The notes under the pieces are model-generated. The model did no database searches. It was not told where the DNA came from and saw only the letters and a program-made list of their open reading frames with translations. The position numbers were made by a program, and so were the translations under genes. Positions 24,663 through 34,012 of a stretch of DNA of 48,392 nt are shown one piece after another; positions within the stretch are counted from its first letter, which is position 1, and every line of letters starts with the position of its first letter. Source of the stretch: Lachnospiraceae bacterium (GTDB lineage Bacteria > Bacillota > Clostridia > Lachnospirales > Lachnospiraceae); NCBI GenBank assembly GCA_024680815.1, contig JAILBQ010000110.1, forward strand, positions 1 to 48,392, written 5' to 3'.

Positions 24663-25910
24663 ATGTCTAGCGAAATTAAAGATATTGCTCTGGCGGAGTC
24701 CGGCGAGCGTAAAATCGAATGGGTGAGGAGAAACTGCCCTCTGCTTCGTTCCCTTCGGGAGGATTTTGAAAAAACAAAGCCTTTTGCGGGAAAAAAAATA
24801 GCCCTTTCAGTACATCTTGAAGCCAAAACCGCGTTTCTGTGCCTGACCCTGAAGGCGGGCGGCGCGGAAATGTTTGTTACAGGCTCGAATCCCCTGTCCA
24901 CTCAGGACGATGTGGCGGCGGCGCTTGTGAAGGCGGGACTTGAGGTTCACGCCTGGCACGGAACAACAGACGAAGAATATGCCCGGCACATCAGGGCAGT
25001 GCTTTCTCCCGGGCCGAATCTTATAATCGATGATGGCGGGGATCTGGTGCATATGATGCATACTGAGCTTAAAGAGCTGATTCCCGGAGTTATCGGAGGC
25101 TGTGAGGAAACTACTACCGGAATTCTCAGGCTGGAAGCCATGAACCGGGAAGGAAGCCTGAAGTTCCCGATGGTCCGGGTGAACAATGCCCAGATGAAGC
25201 ATTTCTTTGACAACCGTTACGGTACGGGGCAGTCAGTCTGGGATGGAATAAACAGAACAACCAATCTCATTGTGGCCGGAAAGATTGTGGTTGTGGCCGG
25301 TTACGGCTGGTGCGGCAAGGGAACGGCTATGCGGGCCAAGGGCCTGGGTGCCCGGGTTATCGTTACGGAAATTGATCCCGTGAAGGCTATCGAGGCCATA
25401 ATGGACGGTTTTGATGTAATGCCGATGAATGAAGCGGCAAAGCTGGGAGATATATTTGTTACGGTTACCGGCTGCGACAAGGTTATAGATGAGGAAGATT
25501 TCGCCGTGATGAAGGATGGAGCGGTGCTTTGCAACGCCGGACATTTCGACTGTGAAATCGACATGAAGCGCTTAAGGGAGCTGGCGGTGGAAAGCGCCCC
25601 GATGCGGAACAATATCATGGGCTATAAACTCCCCACCGGTCAGTACATCTATGTGCTGGGTGAGGGAAGGCTGGTGAATCTGGCCTGCGGCGACGGACAT
25701 CCGGCGGAGATAATGGATATGTCCTTTGCGATTCAGGCTCTTTCCGCAAAATATCTGGTGGAGCATGAAGGGGCTCTTAAGGAAATGCTTATTGATGTCC
25801 CGGCTGAGGTGGACTATGAGGTTGCAAAGCGGGAGCTTGAGTTCCTCGGGAAGGAGATTGACACACTGACTCCGGAGCAGGAGAAATACCTGAACAGCGC
25901 AACAGTATAG
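24663..25910 (+). CDS. ahcY: S-adenosylhomocysteine hydrolase
   Basis: A 415-residue adenosylhomocysteinase, splitting SAH reversibly into adenosine and homocysteine with bound NAD. The NAD-binding Rossmann motif is GYGWCGKGTAMRAKGLGA (213-230), then VIVTEIDP. CEETTTG (147-153), NNAQMKHFFDNRYGTGQS and the late HPAEIMDMSFAIQAL are family hallmarks. Length is short relative to the ~430-470 of many homologues but matches bacterial/archaeal short forms. AAAAGGAG precedes the ATG. A strong terminator lies between it and the upstream gene, with no room for a separate promoter between, so expression may need read-through or a promoter inside the repeat gene. Confidence 0.95.
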   Translation: MSSEIKDIALAESGERKIEWVRRNCPLLRSLREDFEKTKPFAGKKIALSVHLEAKTAFLCLTLKAGGAEMFVTGSNPLSTQDDVAAALVKAGLEVHAWHGTTDEEYARHIRAVLSPGPNLIIDDGGDLVHMMHTELKELIPGVIGGCEETTTGILRLEAMNREGSLKFPMVRVNNAQMKHFFDNRYGTGQSVWDGINRTTNLIVAGKIVVVAGYGWCGKGTAMRAKGLGARVIVTEIDPVKAIEAIMDGFDVMPMNEAAKLGDIFVTVTGCDKVIDEEDFAVMKDGAVLCNAGHFDCEIDMKRLRELAVESAPMRNNIMGYKLPTGQYIYVLGEGRLVNLACGDGHPAEIMDMSFAIQALSAKYLVEHEGALKEMLIDVPAEVDYEVAKRELEFLGKEIDTLTPEQEKYLNSATV

Positions 25911-25922
25911 ATTCAGCTGAAT
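25911..25922. repeat. 12-bp perfect palindrome after ahcY
   Basis: ATTCAGCTGAAT directly follows the ahcY stop. It is too short for a terminator and has no T-run. It could be an operator for the rubrerythrin gene 45 bases downstream, or chance. Confidence 0.3.
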
Positions 25923-25966
25923 GGTTGTTGAATCATAAAAAAGTTCTTTAAGAAAGGAGAAAAAAG

Positions 25967-26506
25967 ATGAAGTATGTTTGTTCGGTTTGCGGTTATGTGC
26001 ATGAGGGAGACGCGCCTCCGGCAGAGTGCCCGCAGTGTCATGCGCCTTCCTCGAAATTTGTGGCCCAGAGCGGGGAAATGACCTGGGCGGCGGAGCATGT
26101 GGTCGGAGTGGCCAAGGGAGCTCCGGAAGACATCATTGCCGATCTTCGGTCCAATTTTAACGGCGAGTGTTCCGAGGTCGGGATGTATCTTGCCATGAGC
26201 CGCGTGGCGTTCCGTGAGGGCTATCCCGAAATCGGCGAGTACTGGAAGACGGCCGCCTTTGAGGAAGCGGAGCATGCCGCGAAGTTTGCGGAGCTTTTGG
26301 GCGAGGTTGTGACGGATTCCACAAAGAAAAATCTGGAAATGCGCGTGGAGGCAGAAAACGGAGCAACTGCCGGAAAGACCGACCTTGCGAAGCGTGCAAA
26401 GGAATTAAACCTCGATGCCATTCATGATACGGTGCATGAAATGGCCAGAGACGAGGCCAGACACGGAAAAGCCTTTGCGGGATTGCTTAAGAGATATTTC
26501 AGTTAA
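25967..26506 (+). CDS. Reverse rubrerythrin (rubredoxin-first NADH peroxidase component)
   Basis: A 179-residue rubrerythrin with inverted domain order. An N-terminal rubredoxin knuckle (C5, C8, C21, C24; short 12-residue spacing) comes before the ferritin-like diiron four-helix domain, with ligands in [20 protein letters not shown] and the late [11 protein letters not shown]. In Clostridium such proteins reduce hydrogen peroxide using electrons from NADH through a rubredoxin reductase. It protects anaerobes from oxygen exposure. AAAGGAGAAAAAAG precedes the ATG. Its stop codon overlaps the convergent response regulator stop in a TTAA. Confidence 0.92.
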   Translation: MKYVCSVCGYVHEGDAPPAECPQCHAPSSKFVAQSGEMTWAAEHVVGVAKGAPEDIIADLRSNFNGECSEVGMYLAMSRVAFREGYPEIGEYWKTAAFEEAEHAAKFAELLGEVVTDSTKKNLEMRVEAENGATAGKTDLAKRAKELNLDAIHDTVHEMARDEARHGKAFAGLLKRYFS

Positions 26507-27195
26507 ACCTTAAACCTGTATCCGACGCCCCAGATTGTTTCGATATATTGGGGGTTGGAGGAATCAAATTCTATTTTTTCGCGGATCTTCTTGATATGGA
26601 CGGTGACGGTGGCAATGTCGCCGACGGCGTCCATATCCCAGATCTCGCGGAACAGTTCGTCTTTTGAATAGACGCGGTTCGGATTGGAGGCGAGGAAGGT
26701 CAGAAGATCAAATTCCTTATTGGTCAGCTGCTTTTCTTCTCCGGAAACATAGACCCGCCGCGACTTCTTATCAATTTTAAGTCCCCTTATTTCCACTATA
26801 TCCTTCCGGTCCATACGTCCGTCTCTGGTCAGCCGCTCAAACCGGGCCAGGTGCGCCTTGACGCGCGCCACCAGTTCACTGGGAGAGAAGGGCTTTGTGA
26901 TATAGTCGTCCGCACCGAGGCCAAGACCCCGGATTTTGTCTATATCGTCCTTCTTGGCGGAAACCATGAGGATCGGAACGTTTTTTATCTCCCGGACCTG
27001 CTTGCAGATTTCGAAGCCGTCTATTTCCGGAAGCATAAGATCCAGTACGATGAGGTCGAAGTCCTCCTCAAGAGCCCGTTTAAGTCCTTTTTCACCGTTG
27101 TTTTCGATTTCCACCGAAAAGTCTGAAAGCTCCAGATAATCCTTCTCCAGGTCGGCAATGGACTCTTCATCTTCGATAATAAGTATTTTACTCAT
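26503..27195 (-). CDS. OmpR-family response regulator
   Basis: A 230-residue DNA-binding response regulator. The receiver domain (1-~115) holds acidic pocket E8/D9 and phospho-acceptor D52 ([13 protein letters not shown]), with K101-like TKPF. A winged-helix effector follows ([43 protein letters not shown]). Its ATG overlaps the stop of the upstream kinase (ATGA), so the pair is translated together. The regulon is unknown. Confidence 0.95.
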   Translation of the reverse strand: MSKILIIEDEESIADLEKDYLELSDFSVEIENNGEKGLKRALEEDFDLIVLDLMLPEIDGFEICKQVREIKNVPILMVSAKKDDIDKIRGLGLGADDYITKPFSPSELVARVKAHLARFERLTRDGRMDRKDIVEIRGLKIDKKSRRVYVSGEEKQLTNKEFDLLTFLASNPNRVYSKDELFREIWDMDAVGDIATVTVHIKKIREKIEFDSSNPQYIETIWGVGYRFKV

Positions 27196-28340
27196 GCTTT
27201 CCTTTCCGGCGATACGCCTTTTTCCGCTGTCTCCGGAATAAATTTCCGGAATTCAATAATCATGGCGGTACCGTTGCCGGTGCCGCTTTCCGCCCAGACC
27301 CGGCCTCCGTGATCCTCCACTATCTTTTTTACAATGGAAAGACCAATTCCGGAGCCGCCTTTGGAGGAGCTGCGGGATGCATCGGAACGGTAAAAGCGGT
27401 CGAAAATATAAGGAAGATCCTTGGCCGCAATGCCCTTTCCGTTATCCCTGATTTCCACAATGACGAAAGCGTCGGCGTCTTTCAGCCGGATGCTTACGAT
27501 ACCGTGTTCCTTGTCCATATATTTGATGGAATTACCGATAATGTTGTTGATTACCTTCTTGATCTGCACCGGATCGGCAATAATACAGATACCGGGAGGC
27601 AGCTCAACGGAATAATTGAGCTCAATTCCCTTGGAGTTAAGGTCCAGCCGGATTTCGTCCACGCAGTCGTTAAAATACTCCGTGATATCGATTTTGGCAA
27701 AATCGTAGGGAATTTTGTTGGTGTCGATTCCGGCGTAGAAGGTCAGCTCGTTTATCAGTCCGTCAAGCTCCTCGGCCTTGGTGTAGATTGTCCGGACGTA
27801 TTTATTCATTTTTTCCGGCGTATCCGCAACCCCGTCAATTATTCCCTCGGCATATCCCTTTATGGAGGTTACGGGGGTTTTAAGATCATGGGAGATATTG
27901 CTGATAAGCGTCCTGTTTTCGTTCTCCTCCTCCAGCTTAAGGTGTGCCGTATCCTCCAGGCGCTTGCGCATGGATTCGAAGTTTCCGCAGAGGTCGGCAA
28001 TTTCATCGGTACGGTTTTCCGGAACGTCTATGGTGAAATCCAGAGTTCCGTCAGCTATTTTCCGGGTGGCCTCGCTCAGGTTCTTTATAGGGGTAATGAC
28101 AGTACGGTAGACCCAGGATACCAGAAAAAACCAGGTCAGAATCAGTATCATCAGGATAATCAGGGCCAGCTGGAAGAAAAACACGCGGATCTCGGGGCTT
28201 ATGCTCCCGACAATAGACCGCACCTGAAGATGCTCCTCCCTGAAATAAATCATCACAAACAGCCCCAGCAGCAAAAACAGCAGGAGCGGGAACAGAACGC
28301 CCAGCGAAAATGTCAGAACCATACGTGACTTAAGCTTCAT
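27192..28340 (-). CDS. Sensor histidine kinase with short sensor loop
   Basis: A 382-residue membrane kinase, partner of the response regulator it precedes. Two membrane helices (about 7-32 and 55-78) enclose only ~22 extracytoplasmic residues, so it probably senses a membrane or intramembrane signal, or an accessory protein. A HAMP segment follows, then HisKA with H151 (SNISHDLKTPVTSIKGY) and the HATPase with N, G1 (DNGKGIA) and G2 (GGSGIGLSI) boxes. The ATG at 28340 has no recognisable ribosome binding site and lies only 11 bases past a TATACT box. Confidence 0.94.
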   Translation of the reverse strand: MKLKSRMVLTFSLGVLFPLLLFLLLGLFVMIYFREEHLQVRSIVGSISPEIRVFFFQLALIILMILILTWFFLVSWVYRTVITPIKNLSEATRKIADGTLDFTIDVPENRTDEIADLCGNFESMRKRLEDTAHLKLEEENENRTLISNISHDLKTPVTSIKGYAEGIIDGVADTPEKMNKYVRTIYTKAEELDGLINELTFYAGIDTNKIPYDFAKIDITEYFNDCVDEIRLDLNSKGIELNYSVELPPGICIIADPVQIKKVINNIIGNSIKYMDKEHGIVSIRLKDADAFVIVEIRDNGKGIAAKDLPYIFDRFYRSDASRSSSKGGSGIGLSIVKKIVEDHGGRVWAESGTGNGTAMIIEFRKFIPETAEKGVSPERKA

Positions 28341-28351
28341 GGAATTATCAT

Positions 28352-28357
28352 AGTATA
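28352..28357 (-). promoter_or_regulatory. Possible -10 box for the kinase-regulator operon
   Basis: TATACT on the minus strand, 11 bases before the kinase ATG. No good -35 at 16-18 bases. If used, the mRNA would be nearly leaderless. Confidence 0.3.
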
Positions 28358-28398
28358 AAAGACGTTAAAAAACAAATACCAAATAAGAGTAAATCATG

Positions 28399-28407
28399 TG
28401 CTATAAT
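28399..28407 (+). promoter_or_regulatory. Extended -10 promoter for the NYN operon
   Basis: TGCTATAAT combines a perfect -10 hexamer (28402-28407) with the TGn extension; the -35 region is not consensus, as expected of extended -10 promoters. A small CGCAG/CTGCG hairpin (28443-28456) stands just before the GGAGG of the first gene. The next six genes are closely spaced and could share this transcript. Confidence 0.6.
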
Positions 28408-28471
28408 AGGACAGGAATCAACAGCAAATTCGCATGCCGGCCCGCAGCCGCCTGCGATACGGAGGTAAACA

Positions 28472-29257
28472 ATGTCTGACGACAGAAGATTTGCAGTGCT
28501 TATTGATATCGAAAACATATCCCGCAAATATGTGGAGCTTATTCTGGACGAGGCCTCAAATTACGGGGATCTGACGATAAAGAGAGCCTATGGCGACTGG
28601 ACAAAGGCAGAAAGCGCTTCATGGCGGAATGAGCTGCTGGAAAACTCAATTATTCCCATGCAGCAGTTCAACAATACCTTCGGAAAAAACTCTTCCGATT
28701 CCGCCCTCATCATTGACGCAATGAAAATCCTTTACAGCAGCAATGTTGACGGTTTCTGTCTGGTTTCCTCGGACAGCGATTTTACAAGGCTGGCCGCGAC
28801 TTTAAAGGAGGAGGGAAAGATCGTGGTGGGAATGGGCGAGAGCAAAACGCCCAACGCCCTGATTAAGGCCTGTGACTCCTTCAAAATGCTGGACGTCCTC
28901 TATAAGGAGGCCAACGCTGAGAAGGAAGACAAGCGAAAAGCATCGAAAACTGCCGCAAAGACAGCAGCCTCCGCCACAAAAAGCAATACCGCAAAAAAGC
29001 AGACAAACAATCTGACGAAGCTTTCTACTATCGAAAAGGCGATAAAGCAGATTATCATTGCCAATGATGACGAAGTGGGAATGAACATGGGCGCTCTGGG
29101 AAACAGCCTCCAGCGTCGTTATCCGGATTTTGATACAAGAAACTACGGCTCTTCCAAATTTTCGAAGTTTCTGGAGCAGTTTTCCTCCCTCAGTGTTATC
29201 AAGGTGGACTCAACCTACTATGTAAGCCTTGCGGAAAACGCGAAGGATAAAAAATGA
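28472..29257 (+). CDS. NYN-domain (PIN-like) protein with C-terminal LOTUS/OST-HTH domain
   Basis: A 261-residue protein. Residues ~6-150 are a NYN/LabA-like PIN-fold domain with the acidic strand ends VLIDIEN, YGDW, SDSALIIDAM and LVSSDSDFTRLA, a pattern of metal-dependent ribonucleases. A Lys/Ala/Thr-rich linker (~152-182) follows, then an OST-HTH/LOTUS-like winged-helix domain (~185-255: MNMGALGNSLQRRYPDFD; SKFSKFLEQFS), known to bind RNA. It is thus a likely RNA-binding nuclease or a catalytically silent RNA adaptor; the target is unknown. GGAGG lies before the ATG. Its stop overlaps the start of a pseudouridine synthase (ATGA). Confidence 0.87.
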   Translation: MSDDRRFAVLIDIENISRKYVELILDEASNYGDLTIKRAYGDWTKAESASWRNELLENSIIPMQQFNNTFGKNSSDSALIIDAMKILYSSNVDGFCLVSSDSDFTRLAATLKEEGKIVVGMGESKTPNALIKACDSFKMLDVLYKEANAEKEDKRKASKTAAKTAASATKSNTAKKQTNNLTKLSTIEKAIKQIIIANDDEVGMNMGALGNSLQRRYPDFDTRNYGSSKFSKFLEQFSSLSVIKVDSTYYVSLAENAKDKK

Positions 29258-29943
29258 AGCCGGAGACGGTTCCGGTTCTCTTTGAGGATGAGGATATTTT
29301 AGTTGTCCATAAAAGGGCGGGACTGGCGACCCAGTCAAGGGCGCCGGGAGAGCCGGATCTTATAAGAGTTCTTAAGATTAACGGAACGGAAGGATTTTTA
29401 TCTCCGGTAAACCGCCTCGACCAGCCGGTTGAGGGAGTGGTGCTGCTTGCGAAATCAGAAAAGGCGGCGGCCGCCTTGTCCGAAAGCTTAAAGCGCGGCG
29501 ATTTTAAGAAAACATACCGGTGTCTGGTTGTGCCCCGCCTCCTGCCGCCTCCGGCAGCGGGAGAAGTTTTGGAGCTGAAGGATTGTTTAGTCCGTGAAAA
29601 GGGTAATTTTGTACGGGTCGCAAAGGAAGGTGAAGAGGGACAGACAGCGAAACTCACGCTATACTTCACCGGTGAAATAAGGCTTATCGAAACCCCGGAA
29701 GAAATAACAGAAGCCCGCTGTGCGGCTGTGAACCTTATTACCGGGAGACACCATCAGATAAGGGTGCAGCTTTCCCATGCGCGGTATCCGATTCTCGGAG
29801 ACAGAAAATACGGGATAGTTCCGAAGGGCTACCGGGAAGGGCTGGCTCTTGCGGCGGTGGAGCTTGGTTTTCCCCATCCCCGGACGGGGGAGCAAAAGGT
29901 TTTTGAAATCACGCCCTGGTTTATGCCGGGGGTGAAAATATAG
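29254..29943 (+). CDS. RluA-family pseudouridine synthase
   Basis: A 229-residue enzyme converting uridine to pseudouridine in structured RNA. The catalytic Asp is D56 in NRLDQPVEGVV, where most RluA proteins have HRLDxxTSG; Arg and Asp are kept but the His, Thr and Ser-Gly positions differ. GRHHQIRVQL is the conserved late RluA motif, and GDRKYG follows. No S4 domain is present. Which RNA (rRNA or tRNA) is modified cannot be read out. The ATGA overlap with the NYN-LOTUS gene suggests the two act or at least are made together. Confidence 0.87.
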   Translation: MKPETVPVLFEDEDILVVHKRAGLATQSRAPGEPDLIRVLKINGTEGFLSPVNRLDQPVEGVVLLAKSEKAAAALSESLKRGDFKKTYRCLVVPRLLPPPAAGEVLELKDCLVREKGNFVRVAKEGEEGQTAKLTLYFTGEIRLIETPEEITEARCAAVNLITGRHHQIRVQLSHARYPILGDRKYGIVPKGYREGLALAAVELGFPHPRTGEQKVFEITPWFMPGVKI

Positions 29944-29967
29944 AATTAAACAATTGGAGAAAAAACA

Positions 29968-31404
29968 ATGGCAGAAGAAAAGAAACAGGTAGAGGCAATA
30001 ACCTCAATGGAGGAGGATTTTGCCCAGTGGTACACGGACATCGTCAAAAAGGCGGAGCTTATTGAGTATTCCAGCGTGAAGGGCTGCATGATTATCCTCC
30101 CCGCGGGCTATGCCTTATGGGAAAACATCCAGAAGGAGCTGGATGCGCGGTTCAAGGCCACCGGAGTGGAAAACGTGGCAATGCCGCTTTTTATTCCGGA
30201 GGGGCTTTTAAACCGGGAAAAGGATCATGTCGAAGGCTTTGCCCCGGAGGTTGCCTGGGTCACTATGGGCGGAGGAGAGGCTTTAACGGAACGGCTTTGC
30301 GTACGCCCCACTTCGGAAACCCTTTTCTGTGATCTGTATAAAAATATCGTCCATTCCTATCGGGATCTGCCGAAGAATTATAACCAATGGTGCTCGGTGG
30401 TTCGCTGGGAAAAGACCACCAGGCCTTTTCTTCGCTCCCGGGAATTCCTCTGGCAGGAGGGACATACTATTCATGAAACCTATGAGGAAGCCGAGGAGAG
30501 GACGGTTCAGATGCTGAACGTCTATGCCGATTTTGTTAAAGAAGTGCTGGCGATTCCCACAATACGCGGAAAAAAGACCGATAAGGAAAAATTTGCGGGA
30601 GCGGAATCCACCTATACAATAGAGGCTATGATGCACGACGGCAAGGCGCTTCAGTCCGGTACGAGCCATAACTTCGGAGACGGCTTTGCGAAAGCCTTCG
30701 GTATTCAGTTTACGGGGCGGGACAACAAGTTCAATACTCCCTTCCAGACCTCCTGGGGCTTAAGCACAAGGATAATAGGGGCCATAATCATGGTTCATGG
30801 CGACGATTCGGGACTGGTGCTGCCGCCCGGAGTCGCGCCCCTCCAGATCGTGATTGTGCCGATTCAGCAGAGAAAAGCCGGCGTCATGGAAGCCGCGGAA
30901 AAGCTTAAAGAGAGTTTAAAGGAATTTCGTGTTAAGCTGGACGATTCCGACCGGAGTCCCGGATATAAATTTGCGGAACAGGAGATGAGGGGCTTCCCCT
31001 TAAGGGTGGAAATAGGTCCCAGAGATATGGAAGCCGGGAACTGTGTGTTTGTCCGCCGTGACAGCGGCGAAAAAATAACGGTGCCCATTTCTGAGGCGCC
31101 GGAGAAGGCCCGGGAGCTTCTTGCTGATATCCATGCTTCACTTTATGAAAAAGCCGAGCGGCATCTTAAGGAGTGTATCTATCCGGCAAAAACCTATGAG
31201 GAATTTAAGGATATTGCCGAGAACCGTCCCGGCTTTATCCGGGCTATGTGGTGCGGGGAAACGGAGTGCGAGGAAAAAATCAAGGAAGACACCACCGTTA
31301 CAAGCCGCTGCATTCCCTTTGAGGACAATGAAGCGATTTCCGATACCTGTGTCTGCTGCGGAAAGAAGGCGAAGCACCTGGTGATCTGGGGGAAAGCATA
31401 TTAA
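29968..31404 (+). CDS. proS: Prolyl-tRNA synthetase, type 3
   Basis: A 478-residue class II synthetase of the archaeal/eukaryotic-like ProS form, lacking the editing insertion of typical bacterial ProS and ending in the diagnostic GKAY with terminal tyrosine. Motif 2 and neighbours are visible as [31 protein letters not shown] and [12 protein letters not shown]. Near the C-terminus are [11 protein letters not shown] cysteines and an earlier MWCGETECE group, a zinc-like arrangement of that subtype. GGAGAAAAAACA precedes the ATG. Only 24 bases separate it from the previous stop, so there is no T-box leader. Confidence 0.96.
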   Translation: MAEEKKQVEAITSMEEDFAQWYTDIVKKAELIEYSSVKGCMIILPAGYALWENIQKELDARFKATGVENVAMPLFIPEGLLNREKDHVEGFAPEVAWVTMGGGEALTERLCVRPTSETLFCDLYKNIVHSYRDLPKNYNQWCSVVRWEKTTRPFLRSREFLWQEGHTIHETYEEAEERTVQMLNVYADFVKEVLAIPTIRGKKTDKEKFAGAESTYTIEAMMHDGKALQSGTSHNFGDGFAKAFGIQFTGRDNKFNTPFQTSWGLSTRIIGAIIMVHGDDSGLVLPPGVAPLQIVIVPIQQRKAGVMEAAEKLKESLKEFRVKLDDSDRSPGYKFAEQEMRGFPLRVEIGPRDMEAGNCVFVRRDSGEKITVPISEAPEKARELLADIHASLYEKAERHLKECIYPAKTYEEFKDIAENRPGFIRAMWCGETECEEKIKEDTTVTSRCIPFEDNEAISDTCVCCGKKAKHLVIWGKAY

Positions 31405-31427
31405 AATGCCCGACATGGAGGATTGAT

Positions 31428-32633
31428 ATGAAGATTTTAGTGATTAACTGCGGTTCTTCATCGCTTAAATTTCAGCTTATCGACACCGTTTCAGACGAAG
31501 TTCTTTCCAAAGGGCTCTGTGAACGGATCGGAATTGAGGGAGGAAGGCTGGAGCTTAAGGTTCGGGCCGGAGAAAAGACTTCAGAACAGGTGGAGATGAA
31601 GGATCACCGTGCCGCGGTGGATATGGTGCTGAAGAAGCTCACCGACACGGAGCAGGGGGTGATCCGCAGCTTAAGTGAAATCGATGCCGTGGGGCACAGG
31701 GTGGTACACGGCGGCGAAAGCTTTTCCGAGGCGGTTAAGATTGATGAGCGGGCACTTGAGTCCATTGAGGAGTGCGTCGATCTGGCGCCTCTCCATAATC
31801 CCGCAAATCTCATAGGAATCCGTGCCTGCACAGCACTGATGCCGGGAGTTCCCCAGGTGGCGGTCTTTGACACCGCCTTCCATCAGACCATGCCTCCAAA
31901 GGCTTATCTTTACGGAATCCCCTATGAATACTATGAGAAGTACAAAATCCGCCGCTACGGCTTTCATGGTACAAGCCACGCCTATGTTTCGAAAAGGGCA
32001 GCGGAAATATTGGGCAGGGATATAAAGGAGCTTAAGATCATTGTCTGTCATCTGGGCAACGGAGCCTCGATCTGTGCGGTAAAAGGAGGGAAGAGCGTGG
32101 ATACCTCCATGGGGCTTACACCGCTGGAGGGGCTGATTATGGGCACCAGAAGCGGGGACATCGATCCCGGAGCCGTGCAGTATCTTATGAAAAAAGAAGG
32201 AATCGGCGAGGATGAGGTCATTAATATCCTGAATAAGCGCTCCGGGGTTTTGGGGCTTTCGGACGGAACCTCCTCCGACTTCCGGGATCTGGCGGAAGAA
32301 GCGGGGAAAGGGAACAAAAAAGCGGATACGGCTCTGGAGGCCTATGCTCTCAGGGTGGCGAAATACATCGGTGCCTACGCGGCAGAGATGAACGGCGTGG
32401 ATGCCATAGTGTTTACTGCGGGAGCCGGTGAGAATAACAGTGAGGTACGCCGCCGTATTGCCGGGTATTTATCATTCCTCGGCACTTCTTTTAACGAGGA
32501 GGTCAATGCCGCCTCACGGGGTGTGGAATGCACCCTTTCCGCTGAGGGAGATAAGGTGACTCTTCTGGTGATTCCCACGGATGAGGAACGCTCTATTGCG
32601 GGACAGACAGAGGAGGTTTTGAAAAAGGGATGA
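31428..32633 (+). CDS. ackA: Acetate kinase
   Basis: A 401-residue acetate kinase, converting acetyl phosphate and ADP to acetate and ATP, the terminal energy step of fermentation. Signatures are MKILVINCGSSSLKFQL at the start, VFDTAFHQTMP, RYGFHGTSH, HLGNGAS and MGLTPLEGLIMGTRSGDIDP. Length is normal. No pta (phosphotransacetylase) gene is adjacent. GGAGGATTGAT precedes the ATG. Its TGA overlaps the ATG of the CCA enzyme. Confidence 0.97.
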   Translation: MKILVINCGSSSLKFQLIDTVSDEVLSKGLCERIGIEGGRLELKVRAGEKTSEQVEMKDHRAAVDMVLKKLTDTEQGVIRSLSEIDAVGHRVVHGGESFSEAVKIDERALESIEECVDLAPLHNPANLIGIRACTALMPGVPQVAVFDTAFHQTMPPKAYLYGIPYEYYEKYKIRRYGFHGTSHAYVSKRAAEILGRDIKELKIIVCHLGNGASICAVKGGKSVDTSMGLTPLEGLIMGTRSGDIDPGAVQYLMKKEGIGEDEVINILNKRSGVLGLSDGTSSDFRDLAEEAGKGNKKADTALEAYALRVAKYIGAYAAEMNGVDAIVFTAGAGENNSEVRRRIAGYLSFLGTSFNEEVNAASRGVECTLSAEGDKVTLLVIPTDEERSIAGQTEEVLKKG

Positions 32634-34012
32634 CTCTTGCGCTTCCGGATAATGTTTCAAAAATCATCCGGATTCTGGAAGAGGCGGGTTTTGAGGCCTT
32701 TGCCGTCGGAGGCTGTGTCCGGGATTCTTTGCTCGGAAGAACACCCCATGACTGGGATATCACGACCTCCGCAAGACCGCAGGAGGTTAAAAAGCTGTTT
32801 CGGCGTACGGTGGATACGGGACTTCAGCATGGAACCGTAACGGTGCTTATGCGGGGAGAAGCGCTGGAGGTCACCACCTACCGGATAGACGGAACCTATT
32901 CGGATGCGCGGCATCCGGACAGCGTGACCTTTACGCCGGAGCTTAAGGAGGATTTAAAACGCCGGGATTTTACCGTTAACGCCATGGCTTATAATGGGCG
33001 CTGCGGTCTTGTGGACGAATTCGGCGGTGTTAAGGATATTAAGGAAAAAAGAATCCGTGCGGTGGGAGAAGCCGAAGAGAGGTTCAGGGAAGACGCGCTG
33101 CGTATCCTGCGGGCCTTCCGGTTTGCCTCGGAGCTGGGGTTTTCCATAGAGAATAAAACCCGTCTGGCAGCGGGTGCTCTTGCGGAAAGCTTAAGGCAGA
33201 TTTCTGCGGAACGGATTCGTTCGGAGCTTTTCAGGCTCCTTGTAAGTCCCCACCCGGAGCTTCTCCGGGATATGTATGAGGCGGGGATTACACGGGTCTT
33301 TATTCCCGAGTTTGACCGGTGTATGGAGCAGGAGCAGAATCATCCCCATCATTGTTTCAACGTGGGGGAGCACACCATAAGGGCGATGTGCGCCCTGTCC
33401 CCTGAGCCGGAAGCGGGGGAAGACACTTTTTTTCAGGATCCGAAGGAATATCAATATTTACGTCTGGCCCTGTTTTTTCATGATTTCGGGAAACCGGAAA
33501 CCCATTTCACCGATGAAGAGGGAACGGATCATTTTCACGGACATGCCGAAGCGGGAGCAAAAATAACTGCGGGGATTCTGCGTCGCCTGAAAAGCGACAA
33601 TGAAACAATAAAAACAGTGGAAGACCTTGTCCGTTTCCATGACCGGAAGCTTCCGGCAGAGGAGAAAACCGTGCGGCGGGCGGTTAACCGCGTCGGAGCC
33701 CTCAATTTCCGCAGGCTTTTTTATATTGTCCGGGCTGATATCATGGCTCAGAGTGAGTATAAAAGAGAGGAAAAGCTCACCGCGGAACGGGAGCTTAAAG
33801 CTGTTTTTGAAGAAATAATGCGGCGGGGAGACCCGGTTTCGGTTTCCGATCTGGCAATCGGCGGACGGGAGCTGATGGAACTGGGGGTTCCCAAAGGACC
33901 GGAAGTAGGTGCTGTTTTGCGTAAATTGCTGGAGGCGGTTCTGGAGAACCCGGAATGCAACACGGAAGAAAGGCTGAAGGAGCTGGTTATGGAGGAAAAG
34001 GCAGAGAAATGA
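32630..34012 (+). CDS. cca: CCA-adding tRNA nucleotidyltransferase with HD domain
   Basis: A 460-residue class II tRNA nucleotidyltransferase that adds or repairs the 3' CCA of tRNA. The nucleotidyltransferase core is FAVGGCVRDSLLGRTPHDWD with catalytic D41 and D43, followed by RRDFTVNAMAY and RVGEAEERFREDALRILRAFRF-type sequence, all expected. A C-terminal HD phosphohydrolase domain holds HHCFNVGEHT, FFHDFGKPETHF and RFHDRK. The HD domain may give 2',3'-cyclic phosphatase activity as in E. coli; this is inferred. Overlaps at both ends (ATGA) link it to ackA and the PEGA lipoprotein. Confidence 0.95.
   Translation: MTLALPDNVSKIIRILEEAGFEAFAVGGCVRDSLLGRTPHDWDITTSARPQEVKKLFRRTVDTGLQHGTVTVLMRGEALEVTTYRIDGTYSDARHPDSVTFTPELKEDLKRRDFTVNAMAYNGRCGLVDEFGGVKDIKEKRIRAVGEAEERFREDALRILRAFRFASELGFSIENKTRLAAGALAESLRQISAERIRSELFRLLVSPHPELLRDMYEAGITRVFIPEFDRCMEQEQNHPHHCFNVGEHTIRAMCALSPEPEAGEDTFFQDPKEYQYLRLALFFHDFGKPETHFTDEEGTDHFHGHAEAGAKITAGILRRLKSDNETIKTVEDLVRFHDRKLPAEEKTVRRAVNRVGALNFRRLFYIVRADIMAQSEYKREEKLTAERELKAVFEEIMRRGDPVSVSDLAIGGRELMELGVPKGPEVGAVLRKLLEAVLENPECNTEERLKELVMEEKAEK

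Noticed and set aside
27309-28328. 339-codon open frame on the plus strand
   Set aside because: Antisense to the histidine kinase, whose H, N and G boxes are intact. Long shadow frames are common opposite such genes.
29944-29967. T-box leader before proS
   Set aside because: Only 24 bases separate proS from the upstream gene, with no room for a T-box.
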